A stretch of 64,000 bases of DNA from the NCBI GenBank assembly GCA_014378705.1, contig JACMND010000031.1:18666-82665 (forward strand), given 5' to 3'. The notes below the pieces were generated by a model that saw nothing but the letters and a program-made list of their open reading frames with translations, made no database searches and was not told the origin of the DNA. Position 1 is the stretch's first letter; each line of letters opens with the position of its first letter. This DNA is from Pedobacter sp. (GTDB lineage Bacteria; Bacteroidota; Bacteroidia; Sphingobacteriales; Sphingobacteriaceae). Made by a program: the position numbers and the translations under genes. This document shows positions 26,021 through 35,714 of this stretch, piece by piece.

Positions 26021-27340
26021 ATGAATAAAAAAGTCGCATTTTATACTTTAGGCTGCAAGCTCAATTATTCAGAAACTTCTACCATTAGTCGGCAATTTAC
26101 AAAAGGTGGATTTGATACTGTTCAATTCACACATACAGCGGATGTTTATGTCATTAATACGTGTTCCATTACAGACAACGCTGACAAAAAATGTGCTCGG
26201 GTAGTTAAAGAAGCATTAAAATTTTCTCCGAACGCATATGTTGTTATTGTGGGTTGTTATGCCCAGTTAAAACCACAGGAAATCTCTTTAATTCCGGGAG
26301 TAGATCTGGTTTTAGGAGCGGCAGAAAAATTTCAGATTTTAGATTATATAAATGATCTTACCAAACAACCCAAAACACTTATTTATAGTAATGCAATTAA
26401 TCATACCAAAGAATTTGTTTCTGCCTTTTCAATCGGGGATAGAACCAGAACATTTTTGAAAGTTCAGGATGGATGTGATTATTCATGTACCTTTTGTACA
26501 ATTCCGCTTGCCCGTGGTGCCAGCAGAAGTGGTACTATTGAAGATATAACCCAAAAAGCACGTGAACTTGGGGTTTCGGGTTTTAAAGAAATTGTATTAA
26601 CAGGAATCAACCTTGGGGATTATGGATTGCTAAATGGGAAACGTGCATATGAGTTTCTAGATCTAGTAAAGGCATTAGACGAAGTTGAAAGCGTAAACAG
26701 AATACGAATTTCATCTATTGAGCCTAATCTTTTAAATGATGATCTAATCGATTTTGTTGCTTCATCCAAACGATTTATGCCTCATTTTCATATTCCATTA
26801 CAATCAGGTTCAAATAAAATCCTTGGTTTAATGCGACGAAGGTACCGCAAAGAACTTTACTTAGAAAAGGTTAACAGAATTAAAAGAAGTATGCCTGATT
26901 GTTGTATAGGGGTGGATGTAATCGTTGGATTTCCAGGCGAAACAATGGAAGATTTTGTAGAAACCTACAATTTTCTAAACGAATTGGATATTTCATACTT
27001 ACATGTTTTTACATATTCTGAGCGAGAAAACACACCTGCCGCCCATATGCAAAATCCGGTTCCGCAATCACAACGTGCCCAGCGAAGTAAAATGCTGCAT
27101 ATCTTATCAGAAAAAAAGAAACACTCATTTTATAAAAGCCAGGAAGGTAAAAATTCAGAGATATTGTTTGAAGGTGATCATAAAGGAGGTTTTATGCATG
27201 GTTTTAGCAAAAATTACATAAAAGTAAAAACGCCTTATGATCCTCTTATGGTGAATGAATTAGTAAAAGCTAAATTCGTACAGGTGGATGCTGAAGGGGA
27301 TATGGAAATAGAAGAACATACAAAGGCATTTATTTATTAA
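26021..27340 (+). CDS. mtaB: tRNA t6A37 methylthiotransferase MtaB
   Basis: This 439-residue radical SAM enzyme adds a methylthio group to t6A37 of ANN-decoding tRNAs (ms2t6A). The N-terminal UPF0004 domain holds the auxiliary 4Fe-4S cysteines in TLGCKLNYSE (C12), VINTCSITDNADKKC and VIVGCYAQ. The radical SAM motif is CDYSCTFCTIPLARG (about 153-167). A C-terminal TRAM-like region follows (GKNSEILFEGDHKGGFMHGFSKNYIKVKTP). The TLGCKLN start and domain order are those of MtaB rather than MiaB or RimO. It is the only gene on its transcript before tpiA. Confidence 0.93.
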   Translation: MNKKVAFYTLGCKLNYSETSTISRQFTKGGFDTVQFTHTADVYVINTCSITDNADKKCARVVKEALKFSPNAYVVIVGCYAQLKPQEISLIPGVDLVLGAAEKFQILDYINDLTKQPKTLIYSNAINHTKEFVSAFSIGDRTRTFLKVQDGCDYSCTFCTIPLARGASRSGTIEDITQKARELGVSGFKEIVLTGINLGDYGLLNGKRAYEFLDLVKALDEVESVNRIRISSIEPNLLNDDLIDFVASSKRFMPHFHIPLQSGSNKILGLMRRRYRKELYLEKVNRIKRSMPDCCIGVDVIVGFPGETMEDFVETYNFLNELDISYLHVFTYSERENTPAAHMQNPVPQSQRAQRSKMLHILSEKKKHSFYKSQEGKNSEILFEGDHKGGFMHGFSKNYIKVKTPYDPLMVNELVKAKFVQVDAEGDMEIEEHTKAFIY

Positions 27341-27405
27341 TGTAATCAATAAAAAATTTTAGTTTACGGTCATCCCATTAAATAATGCTTGACAAAATAA
27401 ATTTT

Positions 27406-28173
27406 ATGAGAAAAAAAATAGTTGCCGGCAATTGGAAAATGAATTTAAACTATACTGAAGGGGTTAGTTTATTTTCCGAAATAGTAAACATGGTAAATGA
27501 CGAAGTTATTGGAAATCAGAAAGTAGTTATATGCTCCTCTTTCATCCATCTTAGTGCAATTAGCCATCTTGCCAAATCACATCCTAAAGTTTCTGTGGGA
27601 GCTCAAAATTGTCATCAAACTCAAAGTGGTGCCTATACCGGTGAAGTTTCAGCATCTATGATTCAATCAATAGAAGTAAAATATGTAATTATTGGTCATT
27701 CAGAAAGAAGACAATATTTTTCAGAAACCAATTTGATTTTATCAGAAAAGGTGGATGCTGCCTTAAAGCATGAATTAACACCTATATTCTGTATCGGTGA
27801 AACATTGGAGCAACGCAACAACAATACTCATTTTACAGTTTTAAAAAGTCAGCTTTCAGAAGGAGTTTTTAATTTAGATGAAAGTGAATTTAAAAAATTA
27901 ATTATTGCCTATGAACCTGTTTGGGCTATTGGAACTGGATTAACGGCTTCTCCTGAACAAGCCCAGGAAATACACGAATTTATACGCAAAGAAATTGCTG
28001 TTCAATACACCCAGGCTGTTGCCGATGAATGTAGTATTTTGTACGGAGGAAGTTGTAATTCAAAAAATGCTGCCGAATTATTCGCTAAACCTGACATAGA
28101 CGGAGGTTTAATTGGCGGAGCTTCCTTAAAATCCCGCGACTTTGTTGATATCATCAAATCTTTTCCAAAGTAA
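27406..28173 (+). CDS. tpiA: Triosephosphate isomerase
   Basis: This 255-residue glycolytic TIM barrel interconverts DHAP and glyceraldehyde 3-phosphate. Active-site motifs are all present: AGNWKMN (N and K near residues 9-11), IGHSERRQYF (catalytic His), AYEPVWAIGTGLTAS (catalytic Glu and flexible loop 6) and YGGSCNSKNAAELF plus DGGLIGGASL (phosphate loop). The track start is 7 codons earlier; the ATG at 27406 gives the family N-terminus MRKKIVAGNWKMN. prmA starts on the next base after its stop codon, so the two are co-transcribed. Confidence 0.97.
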   Translation: MRKKIVAGNWKMNLNYTEGVSLFSEIVNMVNDEVIGNQKVVICSSFIHLSAISHLAKSHPKVSVGAQNCHQTQSGAYTGEVSASMIQSIEVKYVIIGHSERRQYFSETNLILSEKVDAALKHELTPIFCIGETLEQRNNNTHFTVLKSQLSEGVFNLDESEFKKLIIAYEPVWAIGTGLTASPEQAQEIHEFIRKEIAVQYTQAVADECSILYGGSCNSKNAAELFAKPDIDGGLIGGASLKSRDFVDIIKSFPK

Positions 28174-29013
28174 ATGGATTATAAAGAATTGATTTTTACT
28201 ATTTATTCTAAAGAAGAATTTCACCGGGATATTTTAATTAATTCACTTTCGGAAATAGGGTTTGAAACTTTTGAAGAAACCGTTACCGGCTTTAAAGCTT
28301 ATATCCCTGCAAACCTGTATAATGAAACTAAACTCGGTACATTATTAGGAGAATATAAAGGGTTGTTTAATTATTCTTACCAGGAAAGTACCATTCCGTA
28401 TAAAAATTGGAACAAAGAATGGGAGAGCAACTATAAGCCCATTAAAATTACTGACCAGTGTTATGTCAGAGCCAATTTTCATCCTGCCAAACCCGGGTTT
28501 AAATATGAAATTGTCATAAACCCAAAAATGGCATTCGGTACCGGGCATCATCAAACCACATCTATGATGATGCAATGGATGGTAAATGAAGATATAAAAT
28601 CTAAAACGATTCTTGACATGGGATGTGGTACCGGAATATTGGCTATACTGGCTGGAAAAATGGGCGCTACTAAAATAGTAGCTATTGATAATGACCCGCT
28701 CTGTTTTGAAAGTTCTATAGAAAATAAAATGATTAACAAAACAAGTTTAATCCAGGTGCTTTGCGGATCTATAGAGGAAATTCCAACAGTTAAATTTGAT
28801 TATATTTTTGCGAATATCAACCGTAATATTCTTTTAACCCATCTTGAAACATACGCCAGAATATTAAAATCTAATGGACTATTATTTTTAAGTGGATTTT
28901 ATTTAAATCCTGATCTTGATATCTTAATACAAAAAGCGGCCTCAATAAAATTAAAATATATAAGTCACAAAGAAGTGGATAACTGGGTAGCTGCAAAGTT
29001 TATAATAACCTGA
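28174..29013 (+). CDS. prmA: Ribosomal protein L11 methyltransferase
   Basis: This 279-residue SAM-dependent methyltransferase trimethylates lysines of ribosomal protein L11. An N-terminal substrate-recognition domain (about 1-100) precedes the class I methyltransferase domain. Motif I is TILDMGCGTGILAILAGKMGA (about 145-165), preceded by the PrmA signature MAFGTGHHQTTSMMMQWM. The post-motif is FANINRNILL (in place of the usual ANIL). The start codon directly abuts the tpiA stop (TAA ATG), so translation is coupled. The tpiA-prmA pair is common in this phylum. Confidence 0.95.
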   Translation: MDYKELIFTIYSKEEFHRDILINSLSEIGFETFEETVTGFKAYIPANLYNETKLGTLLGEYKGLFNYSYQESTIPYKNWNKEWESNYKPIKITDQCYVRANFHPAKPGFKYEIVINPKMAFGTGHHQTTSMMMQWMVNEDIKSKTILDMGCGTGILAILAGKMGATKIVAIDNDPLCFESSIENKMINKTSLIQVLCGSIEEIPTVKFDYIFANINRNILLTHLETYARILKSNGLLFLSGFYLNPDLDILIQKAASIKLKYISHKEVDNWVAAKFIIT

Positions 29014-29071
29014 AAAATCTTCAATAATTGACGCTGGCAATTTTTTAAGTATAAAAATTTATGAATTAAAT

Positions 29072-30442
29072 ATGCAAGTACATTTTATTGCTATTGGTGG
29101 AAGTGCCATGCACAATTTGGCTATAGCCTTATCAAAAAAGGGTTTTCAAATTACCGGATCTGATGACACTATTTTTGAACCTTCAAAATCAAATTTAAAG
29201 AAATACAATTTATTGCCGGATTCAGAAGGATGGGATCCAAACAAAATTACCAGTAATATAGACGCTGTTATATTGGGTATGCATGCCAGGTTAGATAACC
29301 CAGAATTGCTTAAAGCCCAGGATATTGGCCTTAAAATTTACTCTTATCCGGAGTATATTTTTGAGCAGTCTAAAACTAAATTGAGAATTGTTATAGGTGG
29401 AAGTCATGGTAAGACAACCATCACTTCTATGGTACTTCATGTTTTAAAGCACTACAACAGAGTTTTTGATTATCTGGTTGGTGCGCAGCTTAGCGGCTTT
29501 GAAACGATGGTTAAATTAACCGATGAAGCACCGGTAATTATTCTTGAAGGCGACGAATACCTAGCATCCCCGATAGACAGAAGACCAAAATTCCACCTTT
29601 ATCATGCCCATATTGCCGTTATTAGTGGAATTGCATGGGACCATGTTAATGTATTTCCAACATTTAAAAGTTATTATGATCAGTTTGCTGTTTTTATAGA
29701 TACGATTGAAAATGGCGGAACAGTAATATATTGTGAGGCAGATGCAAATGTTGTTAATTTAATAAAGAATTCAAGGGAAGATATTGTTAAAAAGGGATAC
29801 TCGTTACTTGAAAATAAAGTTATAGATGGAGTAACAGAAATTATAACGTCTACAGGTGGTGTACCAATTAAAGTGTTCGGCGATCACAATATTTATAATT
29901 TAAATGCGGCAAAGTTAGTATGCGAAGAAATTGGCATATCCGAAACTGATTTTTTAAATGCGATACGAACTTTTAATGGAGCCTCAAAGCGTTTGGAATC
30001 ATTGGGTAAGAGTGATAATTGTGAAGTTTTTAAAGACTTCGCTCATTCCCCGTCCAAACTTAAAGCCACAATAGATGCAGTTAAACGCCAATTTCCTTCA
30101 CGAAAATTAATAGCAGTAATTGAACTGCATACATTTAGTAGTTTAAATAAAGAATTTTTAAGTCAGTATGCCGGAACTATGAATAATGCTGATGAAGCAA
30201 TAATTTTTATAGACAACATAAATTTTTTACAAAAAAGGTTAGAACCTTATGACGAAAGCATTGTTAAGTTAGCATTTGATAACAAAAAAGTTAAATTTAT
30301 CAACAATGCAGAAATTTTGGAAGGATTTTTGACTTCATTTAACTATAAATGTAAAAACTTGCTTTTAATGAGCTCTGGTCATTTTTCTGGAATGGACCTT
30401 AATTCTTTAGCCAAAAGCGTAATAAAGAGTAGTCGATTTTGA
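29072..30442 (+). CDS. mpl: UDP-N-acetylmuramate:L-alanyl-gamma-D-glutamyl-meso-diaminopimelate ligase (Mpl)
   Basis: This 456-residue Mur ligase family enzyme joins recycled murein tripeptide to UDP-MurNAc. The N-terminal Rossmann motif is HFIAIGGSAMHNLAIAL; the ATP P-loop is IGGSHGKTTITSM (about 109-121); the central domain has ILEGDEYLASPIDRRPKFHLYHAHIAVISGIAWDHVNVFPT; the C-terminal domain has GASKRLESLG and VFKDFAHSPSKLKATIDAVK. G-G-S-A-M-H-N and E-G-D-E-Y are the variants typical of Mpl rather than MurC (E-x-D-E-S/x). It acts in cell-wall recycling. The XRE gene begins just after it and probably shares its transcript. Confidence 0.9.
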   Translation: MQVHFIAIGGSAMHNLAIALSKKGFQITGSDDTIFEPSKSNLKKYNLLPDSEGWDPNKITSNIDAVILGMHARLDNPELLKAQDIGLKIYSYPEYIFEQSKTKLRIVIGGSHGKTTITSMVLHVLKHYNRVFDYLVGAQLSGFETMVKLTDEAPVIILEGDEYLASPIDRRPKFHLYHAHIAVISGIAWDHVNVFPTFKSYYDQFAVFIDTIENGGTVIYCEADANVVNLIKNSREDIVKKGYSLLENKVIDGVTEIITSTGGVPIKVFGDHNIYNLNAAKLVCEEIGISETDFLNAIRTFNGASKRLESLGKSDNCEVFKDFAHSPSKLKATIDAVKRQFPSRKLIAVIELHTFSSLNKEFLSQYAGTMNNADEAIIFIDNINFLQKRLEPYDESIVKLAFDNKKVKFINNAEILEGFLTSFNYKCKNLLLMSSGHFSGMDLNSLAKSVIKSSRF

Positions 30443-30465
30443 CACTCAATTTAATCCCAATTTGT

Positions 30466-30801
30466 ATGAAAACTTTAGGAAAAAAAATACGGTTATTAAG
30501 GCATCAAAAAGGATGGAGCCAGGAAGATGTAGCAAAACGACTAGATATTTCAATACCAGCCTTTTCAAAAATTGAAACGGGCATTACTGATGTTAACTTA
30601 TCCAGACTAGAACAGATATCTACATTATTTGAAATGAGTATTGTTCAATTATTAACGTTTAATGATACTGAACAACAGGAAAAATATAATTCTGATTTAG
30701 AAATGCTTACAAAAAAAGTACAAGACCGGGAAACTGAAGTAATTGATTTACAAAAGAAGGTTATTGAGCTTTATGAAGAACTAAGACATACAAAAAGTTA
30801 A
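30466..30801 (+). CDS. XRE-family helix-turn-helix regulator with C-terminal coiled coil
   Basis: This 111-residue protein has an N-terminal Cro/C1 helix-turn-helix (about 3-60: IRLLRHQKGWSQEDVAKRLDISIPAFSKIETGITDVNLSRLEQISTLFEMSIVQLL). A short acidic coiled coil follows (about 72-108: SDLEMLTKKVQDRETEVIDLQKKVIELYEEL) that probably dimerises it. No sensor domain is present. The track ORF begins 9 codons earlier inside the end of mpl; ATG 30466 lies 23 bp after the mpl stop and gives the usual N-terminus. Target genes are unknown. Confidence 0.88.
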   Translation: MKTLGKKIRLLRHQKGWSQEDVAKRLDISIPAFSKIETGITDVNLSRLEQISTLFEMSIVQLLTFNDTEQQEKYNSDLEMLTKKVQDRETEVIDLQKKVIELYEELRHTKS

Positions 30802-30826
30802 GTCTGTACTATTTCACATTCTAAAC

Positions 30827-31945
30827 TTAAAATATTTTTCTCATCGTTAAGTGTTTTTTTCCAAATACAGCTCCAGTTGCTTCGTGTAAGGAAAGCATTT
30901 TTTCATTAAAATCCCCAACCCAAGATAGTTCCAATTCTTTATACTGGTTTAAAGGAAGAACATATTCTTTAAGTTTAATAAATAAAGCAGATTCCAAACC
31001 GTGTTTTTGATACGCTTGCTTAGTTCCCATAACGACGGCACGCATCCTATTTACTCCCCGCCACCTATTATATGCAAATATAATTTTTTCAATTATGCCT
31101 AACTTTCCGTTAAGTGATTTTATCATGAGGTTTGCATCTGGCAAAATAACAACGAAAGAGGCCGGTTCATTGTTTATATAAGCAAACCAAACCAATTTCT
31201 CATCCAGGATAATTTTCATTTTTTGAAAACTTTGCAGTGTGGTTTGCACATTTATCGGAACAAAGTTTTCAAAATCTTTCCATCCATCATTATAAATTTC
31301 AACAAAATCCTTTGCAAACTGATTTAAATTTTTTAAAGTGAGATGCTTAAAATTGTACCCAGGCTTATTGGCAACCCATTGAGCTATTTTAGTAAACCGT
31401 TCTGGAAAAGGTTTATCAATTTCCAAATGATTGGTTATTTGCTGGTATAGCGTTTGAAAACCGAATTGTTCAAATAAGCTTTTATAATATGGATGATGGT
31501 AATTCATTCCAAATGATGGTGGGGTGAACCCCTCAACTAATAAACCCCAAAAGCTATCATTTTCTCCAAAATTTATTGGTCCGTCCATCGCAGCCATTCC
31601 ACGTTCCTTTAACCAATTTTTGGATGCATTAAATAACACATTTGAAACTTCCAATTCGTTAACACATTCATAAAAGCCAATTCCTCCGGTAGGTTGTTCT
31701 GGCTGAAAGGCCTTTTTATAATTTATAAATGCTGCAATCCGTCCTAACAATTTTCCAGAATTTGATTTTATTATCCATCGGATGCATTCACCATGATTGT
31801 GAAAATTATTCTTTAAAGGATTAAAAATCGCTTCAATGTCAATATCCAAAGGACAAATCCAGTTTTTATCATTTTTATATATTAACCTTGCTGTATCCAG
31901 AAACTCTTTTTTTGATTGTTTATCTTTTACTTCTATTATAATCAT
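30827..31945 (-). CDS. YghO-like GNAT-fold acyltransferase (putative)
   Basis: This 372-residue protein resembles the E. coli YghO family, a double GNAT-fold group of unknown substrate. The N-terminal half has WICPLDIDIEAIFNPLKNNFHNHGECIRWIIKSNSGKLLGRIAAFINYKKAF and GFYECVNELEVSNVLFNASKNWLKERGMAAMDGPINFGENDSFWGLLVEGFTPPSFGMNYHHPYY, the family signature. The C-terminal half carries an acyl-CoA-type segment, MGTKQAYQKHGLESALFIKLKEYVL. There is no signal peptide. It is convergent with the XRE gene. The acyl acceptor is unknown, so the reaction is only inferred from the fold. Confidence 0.78.
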   Translation of the reverse strand: MIIIEVKDKQSKKEFLDTARLIYKNDKNWICPLDIDIEAIFNPLKNNFHNHGECIRWIIKSNSGKLLGRIAAFINYKKAFQPEQPTGGIGFYECVNELEVSNVLFNASKNWLKERGMAAMDGPINFGENDSFWGLLVEGFTPPSFGMNYHHPYYKSLFEQFGFQTLYQQITNHLEIDKPFPERFTKIAQWVANKPGYNFKHLTLKNLNQFAKDFVEIYNDGWKDFENFVPINVQTTLQSFQKMKIILDEKLVWFAYINNEPASFVVILPDANLMIKSLNGKLGIIEKIIFAYNRWRGVNRMRAVVMGTKQAYQKHGLESALFIKLKEYVLPLNQYKELELSWVGDFNEKMLSLHEATGAVFGKKHLTMRKIF

Positions 31946-31970
31946 ACGTTAAGCAGAATGTTGTTAAATA

Positions 31971-32007
31971 AAAGAAAAAGCATTCAGTAATTGAATGCTT
32001 TTTCTTT
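31971..32007. terminator. Rho-independent terminator between small acidic gene and YghO-like gene
   Basis: A perfect 16-bp stem, AAAGAAAAAGCATTCA/TGAATGCTTTTTCTTT, closes a 5-nt loop. T-rich on both sides, it can act in either direction; on the minus strand it ends the small acidic gene. Confidence 0.85.
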
Positions 32008-32027
32008 TAACAGAATGGATCAGATCA

Positions 32028-32219
32028 TTAAAAATCATCTTCATCATCATCCGGATATGTATTTTCTAAGGATTCCATATTTTCCTCAAAAGGTAATTCC
32101 AACTCTTCATCATCTTCATCAAAAGGACCAGATTTTAAATTCATGTTTTTAATTGGCTCAAGTCCATTAAAAATTAATGTTATTTCATGCTGATTAGTGT
32201 TGATGATCGAAGTTTTCAT
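32028..32219 (-). CDS. Small acidic protein, unknown function
   Basis: This 63-residue protein has a normal first half (MKTSIINTNQHEITLIFNGLEPIKNMNLK) and a very acidic second half (DEDDEELELPFEENMESLENTYPDDDEDDF, about 16 acidic residues of 30). I do not recognise a family. The ATG start and a perfect terminator directly downstream support a real transcript. Its composition resembles small acidic proteins that bind cations or basic partners, but that is only a guess. It is a single gene, not part of the neighbouring operons. Confidence 0.6.
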   Translation of the reverse strand: MKTSIINTNQHEITLIFNGLEPIKNMNLKSGPFDEDDEELELPFEENMESLENTYPDDDEDDF

Positions 32220-32507
32220 TACCTGATTTTTAATTGTAAACTAAAGATATTTAAAAGTAATCTTTAACACTAAAACTTAGATAATAATAAAGAGCTATCG
32301 TTAATTAAATTTTTAAATAAGCTATCTATTATCAATTATAACTAAACTAACTCCAAAATAATCTAAAATCATGAGATTCACAATAAATAATAAGTTTTTA
32401 ATACTCGTGATACATACCTCAGACTAGTATTTAAATTAAAGAAATCAAAGAATTTGTGTTCTTAAGCAAATATAATTTTTGACAAAGAGGGTTTGAATTA
32501 CAATAAA
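32220..32507. other. Intergenic region, no gene seen
   Basis: This very AT-rich stretch lies upstream of the small acidic gene. I see no ORF, RNA motif or repeat in it. Confidence 0.5.
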
Positions 32508-32508
32508 T

Positions 32509-32550
32509 AAAAAAAGCGGCGAAACATTGGGGAAGGCTTCAACCGCTTTT
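32509..32550 (-). terminator. Candidate terminator downstream of the sensor kinase
   Basis: On the minus strand AAAAGCGG and CCGCTTTT pair across a 23-nt loop and are followed by a run of T. It lies about 205 bp past the kinase stop. A TAATTTTG box just upstream could alternatively make it the end of a very short RNA. Confidence 0.45.
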
Positions 32551-32756
32551 ACACACACATAAACAAAATTAAACCTAGGCAGATTCTATACTTTAATGCA
32601 TTTAGTTATCAGGAAGGTTACAAATCCGAATGCGAATTTGGTATAATTGAGAACATTAGTAAACATCGCTTTATTTTAATAACCAAGTGTACGGGATTAT
32701 TAAACCAAATGTTTAAAAAAGGGGTGAACGGTAGGAATTATTGTGTAAACGGTAAT

Positions 32757-35714
32757 TTATAGAGGAATTGTAACTAAAACGCAAGTTCCTGCCTCGCCGG
32801 TTTGTTCGCTTGTAATTGAAATCAAGCTTCCTTTTTTAATGGTATTTAATAAATTTATACGGTCGTTGGTAATCTGCATACCTCTACTTGTATGATTTGA
32901 TTTTTTGTTTTTTATTGAATTTTTAATACCCATTCCATCATCTATTATCTGAATGCTTAATTCAGTTTTATCTGATTGAATATCAATTAAAATTTTTCCT
33001 CCGTCTTGTTTGGGCATTATCCCATGCCAGATTGCGTTTTCAACAAAGGGTTGTATTAGCATTGACGGTATCATTGTTTCTTCTGTATCAATGCTTTCAG
33101 AAATAGTAATATTGTAAGTCATCTTTTCTCCAAACCTTAACTTTTCAAGAGAAAGATATAGTTTAAGATATATTAATTCTTCTTCAAGTGTAATGTAAGT
33201 TTTGCTGCATATTTCCAGGTTTTTTCTTACAAGCCGGGCAAATCCCGTCAATACTTCATTTGCAGAACCAGAATCTTGCGTATTAATGAAATATTGGATA
33301 GAGTTCATAATATTAAATATAAAATGAGGATTCATCATAGCCTGTAACGCTCTTTGTTCAAGGGCCATGATTTTTGCTTGAACAGTTAATTTATCCTTTT
33401 CTTTTTGCCGTTGTTTTCTAAAAAATCTATAAATTAATAAGATCAACACAAATGAAATCAACGCATAAAGAGATGCGGTAAACCACCATTTTTGCCAATA
33501 AGCAGGTTGAATGTTAAAACTAAACAAGGCGATTTTGCTCCATTTGGTATTCTGAAGTCTTGCCCTTATTGATAAATTATAATCTCCCGGTTCTAAAGAA
33601 CCAAATTCAATAGTATTACTTTTAGTACTGATCCAGGGTGTATTTATTTTTAACCTGTATTGGTAAAATACCTCAGAATGAGAGTAATTTATGGCGGTAT
33701 ACTTTACAGAAATATTATTCTCATTATATAAAAGATCAGGTGTATTCTTCAATTTTTGTAATCTGCCATTTATACTTAAACTCGTTATATAAAATAAAGG
33801 AGGTTTTAATTTAACGGTAGGGGTGTTTCTTGGTAGGACGGTTAATCCTTCGTTCGTTCCTAAAAATATTTTGTCTCTGTCAATATAAATATCCAATACT
33901 TCATCTGATGTCAAGCCATCTTTTATTTTATAAGTATCAATCTTCTTATTTTTAGAGTTATATTCAAACCTGTCAACTCCGCTAAACGTGGTGAGCCATA
34001 AATATTTCCCGTCAAAAGCCAGCTTTCTGCAAATGTTACTCGTTAATCCATTTTCCAGGTTAATATGTGAAAAAGTGTTATCTGGTTTTAAAATAATCAT
34101 TCCATAACCATACGTACCAATTGCCATATTTCCGTCAGGCAATTCAAGAATATCGGTAATGCGGTTTGATAAAATGTCAGTAATTTTTGATAAAGTATCA
34201 ACTCTGTTATTAGCGAATCGGAATAAGCCGTTTACATTAGAAAACCATAAACGTTCCTTTGAATCGTAGTATATTTTAAATGAACGATCGGGAAAGAATT
34301 TTTGATTTGGTAAATTAAATGCTGTTCGAAACACCAAAGGCTTATTTTTACTTTTTAGAATATATACACCCGAAGCAAGGGAAAACGCAAATTTTCCTTT
34401 TTTACTGATACTGAATGATTTTACAGAAAAGGCTAAATTATTTTTTTCTTTAAGGTATCTTACCTTGCCCTTCGGATTTTTAATACTTATCTCACCTAAA
34501 GTAGAGCTTGAAGCAAACCAAATACTATTCCTTTCAGCATCATATTCTAGCTTTTTAATTGGATTATAAGGATTTTGAGATTGATTAAGATTTATGGAGC
34601 TTATTTTTTTACCATCTAAAAATGAAACATAACCAGACTTTAAACCAAGCCAGATTTTTCCGGATTTTTCTTTAAAAATACTATAAACAGAATTATCCTG
34701 TAACCCAGATTCAGTTGTATATTGAAGTACTTTATCAGTTTGCGACGGAAGCAAAATCAAACCATCTCCCATTGTAGAGACCCATATATTTTTTTCAGAG
34801 TCCAGCATAATATGAGATATTATTTTTCTGGGAAGATATTGCCTTGTATTTCTGGCATCCTTCGAAAAAAAATAAAGACCTCTGTTTCTCGATGAAATCC
34901 ATAAATCAACCTCATCAGTTAAAAAAACTCCTAAATCTGCAACTGAAAAACCTTCAGGAAAATACCTTATTATTCTAAAAATACCATTGTGGAATGCTAT
35001 TAAACCTTCGTTGGAAGTAAAGATTAATTTTTTTGTAATCTTATTGTACTGGAAGGATTTATTTGAGGAAGGTAGAAACCTGGAATTTATAACTTTTATT
35101 TTCGGGTTATTCAGCAAGTAAAAACCTTTTATATTTGCTGCTATAACTTGATTTTTGTGGTCTTCAAAAATATAGGTGTTAGATATATCTAATATTTTAT
35201 CGGGCTTTGTATGTATCGTTACGTTGTTATTCTCTATTTCAATAATTTGCTGCTGGTTGGTAGAAAACCAAAGGCGGTTTAATGAATCTTCAAAACAACC
35301 TATTATACTTGCTTTTGTAACGGCCTTATTTAACGTAACTGTGTTTTCAGGGTTATAAAATTTTCCTTCTGTATAATAACCAAGTCTGCCATTTAAATTA
35401 CAGAACCAAATCCTTCCTTTGCTGTCTTCATAAATTGATAGCACTTCATTATCAGCCAAACCATCATCTGTGGTAAAGGTTTCGAAGTTGTTTCCATCAA
35501 ACCGGTTTACACCGCTTGAAGTAGCAACCCATAAAAAACCTTTAGAATCTTGTAGTGTATAATACACCATTGAGTTGGCCAAACCATTATGAACCGTGTA
35601 GTTTTTAAGATTTATATTTTGAGATAAAACCTGGCCGATTGATATAAATAGCAGGATACAAATGATAAAGGGCGACTTAAAATGTCCGGGTATACTAATT
35701 GATTTAATAGACAC
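32757..35714 (-). CDS. LytS-type sensor histidine kinase with two-component-regulator propeller ectodomain
   Basis: This 985-residue membrane sensor has a signal sequence (about 12-31), then two seven-bladed propellers made of Reg_prop repeats (about 35-650; repeats such as SKGFLWVATSSGVNRFDG and SKGRIWFCNLNGRLGYY). A Y_Y_Y domain follows (about 655-725), then one membrane helix (about 738-757). The LytS-type kinase has phospho-acceptor H in MMNPHFIFNIMNSIQYF, and the ATPase has QPFVENAIWHG and IQIIDDGMGI. There is no fused receiver or AraC domain, so it is not a hybrid. It starts at GTG directly after the stop of the response regulator gene, which is therefore its partner. The ligand is unknown and no polysaccharide locus is adjacent. 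Confidence 0.93.
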   Translation of the reverse strand: MSIKSISIPGHFKSPFIICILLFISIGQVLSQNINLKNYTVHNGLANSMVYYTLQDSKGFLWVATSSGVNRFDGNNFETFTTDDGLADNEVLSIYEDSKGRIWFCNLNGRLGYYTEGKFYNPENTVTLNKAVTKASIIGCFEDSLNRLWFSTNQQQIIEIENNNVTIHTKPDKILDISNTYIFEDHKNQVIAANIKGFYLLNNPKIKVINSRFLPSSNKSFQYNKITKKLIFTSNEGLIAFHNGIFRIIRYFPEGFSVADLGVFLTDEVDLWISSRNRGLYFFSKDARNTRQYLPRKIISHIMLDSEKNIWVSTMGDGLILLPSQTDKVLQYTTESGLQDNSVYSIFKEKSGKIWLGLKSGYVSFLDGKKISSINLNQSQNPYNPIKKLEYDAERNSIWFASSSTLGEISIKNPKGKVRYLKEKNNLAFSVKSFSISKKGKFAFSLASGVYILKSKNKPLVFRTAFNLPNQKFFPDRSFKIYYDSKERLWFSNVNGLFRFANNRVDTLSKITDILSNRITDILELPDGNMAIGTYGYGMIILKPDNTFSHINLENGLTSNICRKLAFDGKYLWLTTFSGVDRFEYNSKNKKIDTYKIKDGLTSDEVLDIYIDRDKIFLGTNEGLTVLPRNTPTVKLKPPLFYITSLSINGRLQKLKNTPDLLYNENNISVKYTAINYSHSEVFYQYRLKINTPWISTKSNTIEFGSLEPGDYNLSIRARLQNTKWSKIALFSFNIQPAYWQKWWFTASLYALISFVLILLIYRFFRKQRQKEKDKLTVQAKIMALEQRALQAMMNPHFIFNIMNSIQYFINTQDSGSANEVLTGFARLVRKNLEICSKTYITLEEELIYLKLYLSLEKLRFGEKMTYNITISESIDTEETMIPSMLIQPFVENAIWHGIMPKQDGGKILIDIQSDKTELSIQIIDDGMGIKNSIKNKKSNHTSRGMQITNDRINLLNTIKKGSLISITSEQTGEAGTCVLVTIPL

